The notes under the pieces are model-generated. The model was given only the letters and a program-made list of their open reading frames with translations, was not told the DNA's origin and did no database searches. From Granulicella aggregans (GTDB lineage: Bacteria > Acidobacteriota > Terriglobia > Terriglobales > Acidobacteriaceae), in contig NZ_JACHIP010000003.1 of NCBI RefSeq assembly GCF_014203275.1, positions 186,001 through 250,000 on the forward strand: 64,000 nucleotides of DNA. The letters are read 5' to 3'. Positions within the stretch are counted from its first letter, which is position 1. Each line of letters starts with the position of its first letter. Shown one piece after another: positions 30,965-39,669 of this stretch. The position numbers and the translations under genes were made by a program.

Positions 30965-32788
30965 ATGGCTACTATGACCACACCTATCCCTACCGCTAAA
31001 AAGATTGCTGGCGGCGCGTTTCTTATCTCGGATGCTTCGCCAGTGGATTGCTTTTTCCCTGAGGACTTTACCGACGAGCATAAGCAGATCGCCGAGACTA
31101 CCGCGAAGTTCGCGGCGAATGAGATTGTGCCGGTTAGCGACGCCATTGAGGCGAAGGACTTTGCGGTGACGCGGAGGCTGATCAAAGAGGCGTCGGAACT
31201 GGGACTTACTTCGGTGGATATTCCGGAGGAGTATGGCGGGCTGGAGATGGACAAGGTGACCTCGGCGATTATCGCGGACAACATTGCGAAGCAGGGTAGC
31301 TTTTCAGTGGCGTTCTCGGCGCATGTGGGGATTGGGACGCTGCCGATTGTCTGGTATGGGACGGAAGCGCAGAAGAAGAAGTATCTGCCGAAGCTGGCTT
31401 CGGGTGAGTTTGTGGGGGCTTATGCGCTGTCGGAGTCGACGTCGGGGTCGGACGCGATGAACCCGCGGAGCCGGGCGGTGTTGAGCGAGGATGGCACGTA
31501 CTACACGATTAATGGCGAGAAGATGTGGATCACGAATGGCGGGTTCGCGGACATCTATACGGTGTTTGCGAAGTGCGCGATCCAGGATGGTGAGAAGAAG
31601 GGTGAAGAAAAGTTGACCGCGTTCCTGGTGGAGCGGGGAACTCCGGGATTCTCCGTCGGCAAGGAAGAGCACAAGCTGGGGATTCGTGGGTCTTCTACTT
31701 GTCCGTTGATCTTGGCTGATTGCAAGGTGCCTGTCGAGAACCTGCTCGGCGAGGTGGGGAAGGGATCGCATATCGCGTTCAACGTGCTGAATGTCGGCCG
31801 GTTCAAGCTGGGAGCGGCGGCGGTTGGTGGGGCTCGTGAGGCGTTCGGGCATGGGATTCGGTACGCGAAGGAACGGAAGGCGTTTGGGAAGTCGATCTCG
31901 GAGTTTGGGCTGATCCAGGAGAAGATCGCGGAGTGTGCTGTGGGGATCTTCGCGGGTGAGGCACTGTGCTATCGGACGGTGGGGATGATCGACCAGGCGC
32001 TGGCGGATGTAGACCACAAGGATACGAAGGCGATCCAGAAGCAGATTGAGAACTACGCGGTGGAGTGCAGCATCGTGAAGGTGTGGGCTTCGGAGATGCT
32101 CGATATGGTGGTAGACCACGTGGTGCAGATCTACGCTGGTTATGGGTATGTGGAGGAGTATCCGGCTGAGCGGGCTTATCGGGATGCGCGGATCAACCGG
32201 ATCTTTGAGGGGACGAATGAGATCAATCGGCTGATCATTACCGGGTGGCTGATGAAGTCGGCGATGAGTGGGAAGCTGCCGCTGATGCAGGCGATCAAGA
32301 CGCTGATGGATGAGGTGATGGCGGGGCCGGTGGAGAAGGAAGAGCGCGAGGGCGCGCTGGCGGAGGAGTTTGGGCTGTTGGCGTCCGCGAAGAAGCTGGC
32401 ACTGTTTGTGGCTGGTGCGGCGACGCAGAAGTACATGGCTGCGATCGCGGACGAGCAGGAGGTGATGGCGGCGATTGCGGACATGATTATCCAGGTTTTT
32501 GTGATGGAGAGTGTGGTTCTGCGGGCGGAGAAGATCTCTTCTCGGAAGGCTGGGGCTGGGCCAAATAAGGATGTTGGTGTCGCGATGGCGAAGATCTATG
32601 CGGCGGGGGCGATGGAAGTGATTGAGTCTGCGGCGAAGAAGGTGATTGCGGCGGTGGCGGAGGGCGATATGCTGCGGACGCAGTTGACGATTCTGCGGCG
32701 GCTGGCCAAGCACGACCCGGCGGATACGATCTCGTTAAGGCGGATGGTGGCGGGGCATGTGATCAAGGCGGGACGCTATTCGGTTTAG
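30965..32788 (+). CDS. fadE: Acyl-CoA dehydrogenase (long-chain, FadE-type)
   Basis: A 607-residue flavoenzyme that catalyses the first dehydrogenation of beta-oxidation. Its length is of the long, two-part acyl-CoA dehydrogenase type (VLCAD or Bacillus FadE). Motifs: YALSESTSGSDAMNPRSRAV and MWITNGGFADIYTVFAK in the FAD-binding middle domain, KAFGKSISEFGLIQEK, and the catalytic-loop region YAGYGYVEEYPAERAYRDAR then RIFEGTNEINRL. The start is ATG 30965 with AGGAG about 8 bases upstream; an open extension to 30950 has no support. Repeat-rich DNA (about 200 bases) separates it from the broken membrane gene. It belongs to the fad operon by function. Confidence 0.95.
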   Translation: MATMTTPIPTAKKIAGGAFLISDASPVDCFFPEDFTDEHKQIAETTAKFAANEIVPVSDAIEAKDFAVTRRLIKEASELGLTSVDIPEEYGGLEMDKVTSAIIADNIAKQGSFSVAFSAHVGIGTLPIVWYGTEAQKKKYLPKLASGEFVGAYALSESTSGSDAMNPRSRAVLSEDGTYYTINGEKMWITNGGFADIYTVFAKCAIQDGEKKGEEKLTAFLVERGTPGFSVGKEEHKLGIRGSSTCPLILADCKVPVENLLGEVGKGSHIAFNVLNVGRFKLGAAAVGGAREAFGHGIRYAKERKAFGKSISEFGLIQEKIAECAVGIFAGEALCYRTVGMIDQALADVDHKDTKAIQKQIENYAVECSIVKVWASEMLDMVVDHVVQIYAGYGYVEEYPAERAYRDARINRIFEGTNEINRLIITGWLMKSAMSGKLPLMQAIKTLMDEVMAGPVEKEEREGALAEEFGLLASAKKLALFVAGAATQKYMAAIADEQEVMAAIADMIIQVFVMESVVLRAEKISSRKAGAGPNKDVGVAMAKIYAAGAMEVIESAAKKVIAAVAEGDMLRTQLTILRRLAKHDPADTISLRRMVAGHVIKAGRYSV

Positions 32789-32817
32789 GACGCCTGGGAG
32801 ATTTCGCGGTGATCCTT

Positions 32818-32856
32818 CCCACCCATGGCCAAGTGCGAGCCATGGATGGGGCACCC
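32818..32856. repeat. Palindromic repeat, family A, copy 6
   Basis: Same unit as copy 3; it follows the fadE stop by about 30 bases and could aid 3' end formation. The rest of the 282-bp gap to the S53 gene shows nothing else. Confidence 0.8.
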
Positions 32857-33070
32857 GGCACCCATGTCGGGACATTCGGGAAAGCACGTTTGGTGGCGGA
32901 GATTGAGAGAACTAACGATTTGTCGCGTAGTGGGTCAAAAGAGAATCCATGAGTTTCCGGCGAGTCCTTTTGGGACAGCTGGGGTTCAGTGGAATGTTCC
33001 CGAAGACTCGCCGCGGCTGGATGGTTCCGGGCTGTGGCGACGTGGGATAGTTCTTTAAGAGGCCCGATAG

Positions 33071-35872
33071 ATGCTCAAGTTTTTGTTCCGCCGTCTCCTC
33101 CCCGCGCTGGCAAGCCTTAGCGTGATTGTGCCTGGTGCCCAGGCCGCCGTACAGAACCGGATTTCCAGCGTTAGTGCTTCGCAGACGGTGGCACTGGCGC
33201 AGTCAATTTCGCCGAGACTGAAGAGTGGCCAGGGCATGATCGACCTTGGCGAAGCGGATGGAACGAAGGCGCTAAGCACGATGACGCTGCGATTCACGAT
33301 GACGACGGCGCAGAAGGCGGCGCTGATTCAGTTGCTCGAAGACCAGCAGAATCCTGCGTCTTCGAAGTATCACCAATGGTTGACGCCGGAGCAGTTTGCG
33401 TCGAAGTTCGGGATGAGCAGCAGCGATCTTGCGACTGTTTCGCAGTGGCTGACGGGACAGGGATTCAAGGTGGAATCGATTGCACGCGGCGGGACGTTTA
33501 TCCAGTTCAGCGGGACCGTTGCGCGGGCTCAGACTGCCTTCAGGACCAGCATTCACAGGGTTTCTGTGAATGGTGAGGAGCACATCGCGAATGTGACGGC
33601 GGTATCTCTGCCGGCGGGGATTGCGGGCGTGGTGGGTAGCGTGGCGGGGCTCGACGACTTCAAGCTGAAGCCTCATTCGCGGGTGCGTCAGGTGCAGGCA
33701 AATGCCAATCCGAAGTTCACTTCATCCACTTCAGGGAATATCTATATCGCCCCGGGGGATTTTTATACGATCTACGACGTGAAGCCGTTGCTGACGAGTT
33801 CAATCAATGGAACGGGTATTACGATCGCGATTGCGGGGCAGACGGACATCGCCCTCAGCGATATTGCGGCGTTTCGTTCGGCGGCGGGACTGACTGCGAA
33901 TGTTCCTACGGTGAAGCTTTATGGGACTGACCCGGGTACGCCGAGTTCGGACGATTTGGGTGAAGCGGATCTCGACATTGAATGGTCGGGGGCCGTCGCA
34001 CCATCGTCTTCGATCCTGTATGTAAACACAGGGGCAAGTTCTGGAGGAGTGATCAATTCGCTTACGCAGATCATCGATAACAATCTGGCTCCGATTGCAT
34101 CGATCAGCTACGGGCTTTGCGAAGCGGGTGAGGGCGGAGCAGAGGCGAATTCGTTGAATACTCTGTTCCAGCAGGCAAATGCACAGGGAATAACGATCGT
34201 GAGTGCCGCTGGCGACTCAGGTGCAACGGACTGCGACGACGTCGCCCCCGTCACAAGCGCCACCCATGGACTCGCAGTCGACTTCCCGGGGAGTTCTCCG
34301 TATGTGACGTCGCTGGGCGGAACGATGTTCAATGAGGGAGCCGGTACTTACTTTGGCAGCAGCAACGACGCCAATGGCGGATCGGCCATCTCTTATATTC
34401 CGGAGGCGGTATGGAACGAGACCGCTGAGGATATTGTGGGGAATTCGCCCAGGTTTGGTGCTGGCGGCGGGGGGGCGAGTTCGTTCTTTGCTAAGCCTTC
34501 CTGGCAGACGGGCACTGGAGTTCCGAGCGACTTTGCGAGGGACGTTCCGGACATCTCGCTGAATTCAGCGGCGAATCACGACGGGTATCTCATGTGTACG
34601 CAGGGATCGTGCGTGAACGGCTTCCGGACGAGTTCGGGAAACCTAACGATCGTGGGTGGAACGTCGGTGGCCGCGCCTTCGTTCGCGGGAATCCTTGCGC
34701 TGGTGCAGCAGAAGATTGGGGCCGCGACCGGCAATGCGAACCCGGTGATCTATGCGCTGGCGAACAGCACGTACTACAACACGGTGTTTCACGATGTGAC
34801 GGTAGGCAATAATGCGAGTCCATGTACGGCCGGGTCTACGAACTGTCCGTCGGGCGGCAACATCGGATATAGCGCGAACGTAGGCTACGATCTTGCGACG
34901 GGATGGGGTTCGGTGGATGCCTACAACCTCGCCAATACGTGGACGCTGGTGATGCCGGTCACGACTGGAACGACTGGCACGCAGGTGTCGACTACGACGG
35001 CGACGGTGAGCCCTACTTCGGTTACAGCCGGCACCCCCGTGACTGTTACCGCGACGGTTGCGAATGGCGGCACAGCAAACTCGACTGCGCCGACTGGAAC
35101 GGTACAGTTTCTGGTTGATAACGTCGCGACTGGTGGCGCGGTGACACTGGCGAGCGGTGCTGCGACGCTTTCGCTTTCGACGACCGCGCTCTCGTCTGGT
35201 GCTCACGTGATTTCGGCGGCGTATTCAGGGGATGCGCTTTATGCGTCGTCGAAGGGGTCGGCGACTCTCGATGTCACTTCGGCGTCGACTGCGGACTTTA
35301 CGCTTACACCGGCGACGACGACGGTTACCGTGAAGGCTGGCGCCGATGGTTCGGGAGTTCTTTATACGGTGACTCCTGTGAATGGCTTCACAGGATCGGT
35401 GACGTTCTCGGCGGGTACATCGGACAATCTGAGTGCGACGTATTCTTTCTCGCCTTTGACGGAGACGATTTCATCGACGACGCCGGTGACGACGACGTTA
35501 ATCTTGTCAGCGTACTCTGCGAACGCCAGGACGGGGAGCGGGCGGCTGCGGTTGAAGCCTGTTGAGTCTGCATCGCTGGAGAAGTCCGCGCCGCCGATCG
35601 GTCGGACCTGGTATGCGGGATCGGGAGCTGCCGTGGCGTGTGTGTTGCTCCTGATGGTACCGAAGCGACGGCGTTGGACTGGGCTGTTTGCAGCGGTGCT
35701 CGCTCTTGGTGCGGTGTCGATGATGACCGGCTGCGGGGATAACTCCTCTTCGACAACGGGAGTCACCAATTCAAGCGCCGGAACTTACACGGTCGTCGTG
35801 ACAGCCACGGGGACAAGTTCTGCGGGTGCGACGGTGTCGCACACGTCGACCGTTACGTTTGTAGTGCAGTAG
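33071..35872 (+). CDS. S53 (pro-kumamolisin type) secreted serine-carboxyl peptidase
   Basis: A 933-residue exported acid peptidase. The signal peptide is in the first 26 residues (LLPALASLSVIVPGAQAAVQ). A pro-kumamolisin domain follows with QQNPASSKYHQWLTPEQFAS. In the catalytic domain Glu298 and Asp302 are in GEADLDIEW, Asp382 is in AAGDSGATDCDD and Ser532 is in GGTSVAAPSFAG, the sedolisin tetrad. The C-terminal region has Ig-like repeats. The last one is interrupted by two hydrophobic segments, AAVACVLLLMVPKRRRWTG and LFAAVLALGAVSMMTGCG, then resumes with YTVVVTATG and TVTFVVQ. The enzyme probably digests proteins outside the cell or at the surface. A near-symmetric terminator follows, shared with ppk1. 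Confidence 0.92.
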   Translation: MLKFLFRRLLPALASLSVIVPGAQAAVQNRISSVSASQTVALAQSISPRLKSGQGMIDLGEADGTKALSTMTLRFTMTTAQKAALIQLLEDQQNPASSKYHQWLTPEQFASKFGMSSSDLATVSQWLTGQGFKVESIARGGTFIQFSGTVARAQTAFRTSIHRVSVNGEEHIANVTAVSLPAGIAGVVGSVAGLDDFKLKPHSRVRQVQANANPKFTSSTSGNIYIAPGDFYTIYDVKPLLTSSINGTGITIAIAGQTDIALSDIAAFRSAAGLTANVPTVKLYGTDPGTPSSDDLGEADLDIEWSGAVAPSSSILYVNTGASSGGVINSLTQIIDNNLAPIASISYGLCEAGEGGAEANSLNTLFQQANAQGITIVSAAGDSGATDCDDVAPVTSATHGLAVDFPGSSPYVTSLGGTMFNEGAGTYFGSSNDANGGSAISYIPEAVWNETAEDIVGNSPRFGAGGGGASSFFAKPSWQTGTGVPSDFARDVPDISLNSAANHDGYLMCTQGSCVNGFRTSSGNLTIVGGTSVAAPSFAGILALVQQKIGAATGNANPVIYALANSTYYNTVFHDVTVGNNASPCTAGSTNCPSGGNIGYSANVGYDLATGWGSVDAYNLANTWTLVMPVTTGTTGTQVSTTTATVSPTSVTAGTPVTVTATVANGGTANSTAPTGTVQFLVDNVATGGAVTLASGAATLSLSTTALSSGAHVISAAYSGDALYASSKGSATLDVTSASTADFTLTPATTTVTVKAGADGSGVLYTVTPVNGFTGSVTFSAGTSDNLSATYSFSPLTETISSTTPVTTTLILSAYSANARTGSGRLRLKPVESASLEKSAPPIGRTWYAGSGAAVACVLLLMVPKRRRWTGLFAAVLALGAVSMMTGCGDNSSSTTGVTNSSAGTYTVVVTATGTSSAGATVSHTSTVTFVVQ

Positions 35873-35940
35873 GGCAACAAAGAGCAGCGGGTTGCAGCGA
35901 AGTACAGCAAAAGGCAGCAATAGACGATGATAGAGATACG

Positions 35941-35980
35941 AAACGCCCTTCCTCCGATGCAACGGAGGAGGGGCGTTTTC
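35941..35980. terminator. Bidirectional hairpin terminator
   Basis: AAACGCCC (35941-35948) pairs with GGGCGTTT (35971-35978), with inner TTCCTCCG/CGGAGGAG pairing and one mismatch. T's follow on the + side. It sits between the convergent S53 and ppk1 genes, 68 bases after the S53 stop. Confidence 0.8.
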
Positions 35981-35990
35981 GCGTTTGCGG

Positions 35991-38171
35991 CTACTCGTCT
36001 GCTGGTGGCGTGCTGGTATCGCCCATCGAAGGATCCGCGAGACACATCAGGTGAGTCTGAGCGCTGAAGCCCTGCCCCTTGTGGGTGGCGCGGACGTAGT
36101 GGCCATCTGGCTGGAGGAGGCGGGCTTTGCGGGTGTCGGCGAGATAGCTGCCCAGGATTTCGTTGCGGAGGCGGTCGCGCAGGGCGGGGTCGGTAACGGG
36201 GAAGACGACCTCGCAGCGCTCGTGGAGGTTGCGGGCCATCCAGTCGGCGCTGCCGCAGAACATCTCTGGACTGCCGCCGTTCTCGAAAGTGAAGATGCGG
36301 CTGTGCTCGAGGAAGCGCCCGACGATGGAGCGGACGCGGATGTTCTCGCTGAGGCCCTTGACGCCGGGACGGAGCGAGCACATGCCGCGGACGATCAATT
36401 CGATCTGAACTCCCGCTATTGAGGCTTCGTAGAGAGCTTCGACCGTGGCGCGGTCGAGCAGACCGTTCACCTTGGCGATGATTCCCGCGGGCTGGCCCGC
36501 CTTTGCGTGTTCTGCTTCGCGGGTGATGAGATCAAGGAAGGTAGAGGCCATGGTCAGGGGAGCGACGAGGAGCGGCTTATAGCCGTCTGATTCCGCCTCG
36601 GCTGTGAGGTAGTTGAAGACATGCTGGACTGCCGCTGTGATCTCGGGGTTCGCGGTGAGGAGGCTGATGTCGGTGTAGAAGCGCGACGTGACGGGGTTAT
36701 AGTTTCCGGTGCCGAGGTGCACGTAGCGGCGGATCACTCCGTCGGGGTCGCGGCGAACGAGCAGGGCGAGCTTGCAGTGTGTCTTGAGGCCGAAGATGCC
36801 GTGGTAGACGCCGACTCCAGCGTCTTCGAGTTCGCGTGCCCAGCGGATGTTGGAGTCTTCGTCGAAGCGGGCCATGAGTTCGACGACGACGGTGACTTCC
36901 TTGCTCTGGCCGGCGTCGGTGAGGGCGCGGAAGATGGAGGAGTCCTTGCTGGTTCGATAGAGGGTCTGCTTCATCGACATGACGTGGGGGTCGAGAGCGC
37001 CCGCGGTGATGAAGTCTTCGACCACCTTGTAGGAGTCGAAGGGGTGATGGAAGAGGATGTCGCCTTTGCGGATCTGGTCGAAGATGTCGGTGGATTTGGC
37101 ATCGAGCTTGAACTCGCGGGCCTTGAAGTCGGGATACTTCAGGTCGGACCGCTTGACCTCTGAGGGGAGGTTCATCATGCGGGAGAGATTGACTGGGCCC
37201 TTGGTGCGGAAGACCTGCCAGGGGTCGAGTTCGAAGTTGGTGCGAAGGCGCTCGATGATGTCTTCGTTTGCGCCATCCTCGATCTCCAGCCGGACGGCGT
37301 CGCCCTTGCGGCGGTTGTGAAGCTCGGAGCGGACGCTTTCGAGGACGGAGCGCGACTCTTCTTCCTGCATGTAGAGGTTGCTGTTGCGGGTGACGCGGAA
37401 GGCCGAACGCGAGAGGACTTCGTAGCCGGGGAACATCTTGTCCACCTGGGACTCGATGAGTTCGTGGAGGAGGATGAAGTCGTAGGAGCCTGTGGAAGAG
37501 GGCAGGCAGACGAGGCGAGGAAGTGAACGCGGCACGGTGACGACGCCGAGCGCAGTCGTCGTGTTGCCCTTGCGTTTGTGGCGGAGTAAAAGGGCGATGC
37601 AGAGGGCTTTGTTGAGGACTCGAGGGAAGGGGTGGGAGGGATCGATGGTGACCGGGGTGAGGAGGGGGTCGACCTCACTCGCGTAGAAGTCCAGAGCGTG
37701 GGCGCGCTGTTTCGTACTGAGTTGCGCAAACTTCAGCGTTCGGATCTTCTCCTTCTCAAGTGCGGGAAGAAGCTGTTCGTTCCAGCACGCGTACTGAGTC
37801 TGAACGAAGTTCGCAAGGAGGACGCTTAGGCGGTCTAGTCGCTCCTGCGGCGAAAGGCCACCTTCGTCGGCTGGCTGAGGCATGCTGATGCCGTCTTCGA
37901 TGCGCTGCAGAATTCCGGCGACGCGAATTTCGACGAATTCGTCGAGGTTGCTGGCTGTGATCGCGAGGAATTTGACGCGCTCTAGCAGAGGGTTGGAGGG
38001 GTCCTGGGCCTCTTCAAGGACGCGCTCGTTGAAGTGCAGCCAGGACTCGTCGCGGGAGAAAAAGAGGGTCTCCACCGGCGGAGGTTCGGGAGGCGCAGCA
38101 GGCTTGTGGGCTGGCTTCGCGGGGGGCTTGCGTCGAGTCGAGGGGGAGCTTGCGGATTTGGTGATCGTCAC
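35991..38171 (-). CDS. ppk1: Polyphosphate kinase 1
   Basis: A 726-residue kinase that makes inorganic polyphosphate from ATP. It starts with a Pro/Ala-rich tail, then SWLHFNERVLEEAQDPSNPL and FLAITASNLDEFVEIRVAGI of the N-terminal domain. The catalytic histidines are in GIFGLKTHCKLALLVRRDP (the KTHCK motif equivalent to His435 of Escherichia coli) and FLEHSRIFTFENGGSPEMF (equivalent to His592), followed by SADWMARN. Length and motifs fit PPK1. The start is GTG 38169-38171 with no clear ribosome site. It is convergent with the S53 peptidase and divergent from the OmpR-type regulator. No ppx gene is nearby. Confidence 0.96.
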   Translation of the reverse strand: MTITKSASSPSTRRKPPAKPAHKPAAPPEPPPVETLFFSRDESWLHFNERVLEEAQDPSNPLLERVKFLAITASNLDEFVEIRVAGILQRIEDGISMPQPADEGGLSPQERLDRLSVLLANFVQTQYACWNEQLLPALEKEKIRTLKFAQLSTKQRAHALDFYASEVDPLLTPVTIDPSHPFPRVLNKALCIALLLRHKRKGNTTTALGVVTVPRSLPRLVCLPSSTGSYDFILLHELIESQVDKMFPGYEVLSRSAFRVTRNSNLYMQEEESRSVLESVRSELHNRRKGDAVRLEIEDGANEDIIERLRTNFELDPWQVFRTKGPVNLSRMMNLPSEVKRSDLKYPDFKAREFKLDAKSTDIFDQIRKGDILFHHPFDSYKVVEDFITAGALDPHVMSMKQTLYRTSKDSSIFRALTDAGQSKEVTVVVELMARFDEDSNIRWARELEDAGVGVYHGIFGLKTHCKLALLVRRDPDGVIRRYVHLGTGNYNPVTSRFYTDISLLTANPEITAAVQHVFNYLTAEAESDGYKPLLVAPLTMASTFLDLITREAEHAKAGQPAGIIAKVNGLLDRATVEALYEASIAGVQIELIVRGMCSLRPGVKGLSENIRVRSIVGRFLEHSRIFTFENGGSPEMFCGSADWMARNLHERCEVVFPVTDPALRDRLRNEILGSYLADTRKARLLQPDGHYVRATHKGQGFSAQTHLMCLADPSMGDTSTPPADE

Positions 38172-38446
38172 GGTGGGATGAGTCTAACGCAGGATGATGA
38201 ACGAATTGCTAACTGCGGGGTTGCTGCCTGAACGAGTTGACCAAGTTTCATGGCTCGGGTCTGAAGATTTTTCCACAAGAGCGGTTCTGTTTTGGGACTT
38301 GATATGACGAATTCCTGGATCAAAGCTTGTAGAGATCGTCAGAAGGCGACATGGTGGAAGAGCACTGGATCGGGCACGCTCCCTTGACGGGCGAAACCAG
38401 TGCAAGGGCCACGGGTTCCTGGGATGGTATTTGGGATGGTGCAACG

Positions 38447-39292
38447 ATGCGAGTCTTAGTTGTAGAAGACGATTGTTCCCTTGGCGGATTTCTTGTTAAG
38501 GGTTTAAGACTTGATGGTCATGAGGTCGAGTGGGTTGAAGATGGTCAGGCTGCGTTAGACCGGATGGCGGACAGGCGACCAGCGCTTCTCGTACTGGATC
38601 TGAGTCTCCCTAAGAAAGACGGCACAGAGGTACTCGAGGCACTGGTGGGCCGCTTCGACGGTATGGCGGTGCTGGTGCTCACCGGGCGCTGCGATCTTGA
38701 GGTCCGGATTCAATGCTTGAACCTTGGGGCGGACGACTGTATGTTGAAGCCGTTCAATCTGAGCGAGCTTCGTGCGCGTTGCCGGGCGCTGCTGCGGCGG
38801 CGGGAGCAATACGCCGACCCTGTGCTGCGTGTCGGTGGCCTGGAGCTGAACCGGATTGAGCGCAAGGTGACGCGTGATGGCCAAATCGTCGATCTGACGA
38901 CGAAAGAGTTTGCATTGCTCGAGTTTCTCCTACAGCACCGGGGACTTTGCTGCAGCCGGAGCGAGTTGCTTCGCGAAGTGTGGCAGATGAAGGCCGACAC
39001 AGGTACGAATGTCGTCGATGTCTATATCAACTATCTGCGGCGGAAGCTGGCAGCTGCCTATGCGACGGCGCACCTGGGAAGTGCCGAGCCCGGCGAGAGC
39101 GTTGCCGAAATTGCGATTGGGGAACTAGGTTCCGAGTTGATCGAGACTGTGCGCGGAGAAGGGTACCGGCTGTCTGATTCCTCGGCATCGTTTGCGCGTG
39201 TCGGAGATGCAACAAGAAAGCCGGTCCGAAGTGTCCGGCCAGTATCGGCGCAGGAATCGATTGTCGCCGGTGGTTCAGGTTGGCGAGCTTGA
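38447..39292 (+). CDS. OmpR-type response regulator with an enlarged DNA-binding domain
   Basis: A 281-residue regulator. The receiver is complete: VVEDD at residues 5-9, Asp51 in LVLDLSLP and the Lys in MLKPFNL near residue 103. The C-terminal winged helix has LTTKEFALLEFLLQHRG and VVDVYINYLRRKL. Between NYLRRKLAAAY and TVRGEGYRL lies an insertion of about 25 residues (TAHLGSAEPGESVAEIAIGE), which enlarges the region that normally forms the beta wing. The tail (about 230-281) is unstructured. The start was set at ATG 38447. The TGA stop overlaps the start of the next gene as TGATG, so the regulator, the phosphoacceptor-like protein and the sigma-54 activator are coupled. Confidence 0.88.
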   Translation: MRVLVVEDDCSLGGFLVKGLRLDGHEVEWVEDGQAALDRMADRRPALLVLDLSLPKKDGTEVLEALVGRFDGMAVLVLTGRCDLEVRIQCLNLGADDCMLKPFNLSELRARCRALLRRREQYADPVLRVGGLELNRIERKVTRDGQIVDLTTKEFALLEFLLQHRGLCCSRSELLREVWQMKADTGTNVVDVYINYLRRKLAAAYATAHLGSAEPGESVAEIAIGELGSELIETVRGEGYRLSDSSASFARVGDATRKPVRSVRPVSAQESIVAGGSGWRA

Positions 39293-39669
39293 TGGAGAAG
39301 AGACTGGTCGTCGTCAAGACCGTGAAGGGGCCCATGGCGCTGCACGAGAGCATTGTGTCAACGGCTGACGCTGGCGATTCGCCGGAAGGGTTGCTTCGAA
39401 GCATGGAAGATGGACTGCATGAGCTGAGCCAGCCTATGACGGCGCTGCTGTGCCTGTTGGAATACGGGTCGAGTCTGGAGGCTAGCAATGAGATGAAACA
39501 GGTGCTGGGCTGGAGTACGGACGCTATCGAGCGTCTGAGGGTAACGGTGATCGCAATGCAACGGAAGGTGCAGGATGAAGGGCGGAGGAGAATCCATGAA
39601 CTCACCACAGAGCTTCACGGGAGAGAACGGAGCTTCGGCCAGTCGAACGGTGATTGTGGCGAGCACTGA
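39292..39669 (+). CDS. Stand-alone histidine-phosphoacceptor-like (DHp) protein
   Basis: A 125-residue protein with one recognisable domain: GLHELSQPMTALLCLLEYGS (His43), then EASNEMKQVLGWSTDAIERL and RVTVIAMQRKVQ. This is the H-box helix and partner helix of a histidine-kinase dimerisation domain, with no HATPase domain behind it. It starts on the stop of the OmpR-type gene (TGATG at 39290-39294). Its 3' end overlaps the next gene by 74 bases. It might relay phosphate, dimerise with an unlinked kinase, or act as a phosphotransferase. These ideas are inferred. The C-terminal 40 residues are charged and without motif. Confidence 0.65.
   Translation: MEKRLVVVKTVKGPMALHESIVSTADAGDSPEGLLRSMEDGLHELSQPMTALLCLLEYGSSLEASNEMKQVLGWSTDAIERLRVTVIAMQRKVQDEGRRRIHELTTELHGRERSFGQSNGDCGEH

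Noticed and set aside
31304..32713. 469-residue - strand frame opposite fadE
   Set aside because: Shadow of the acyl-CoA dehydrogenase, with no recognisable domain.
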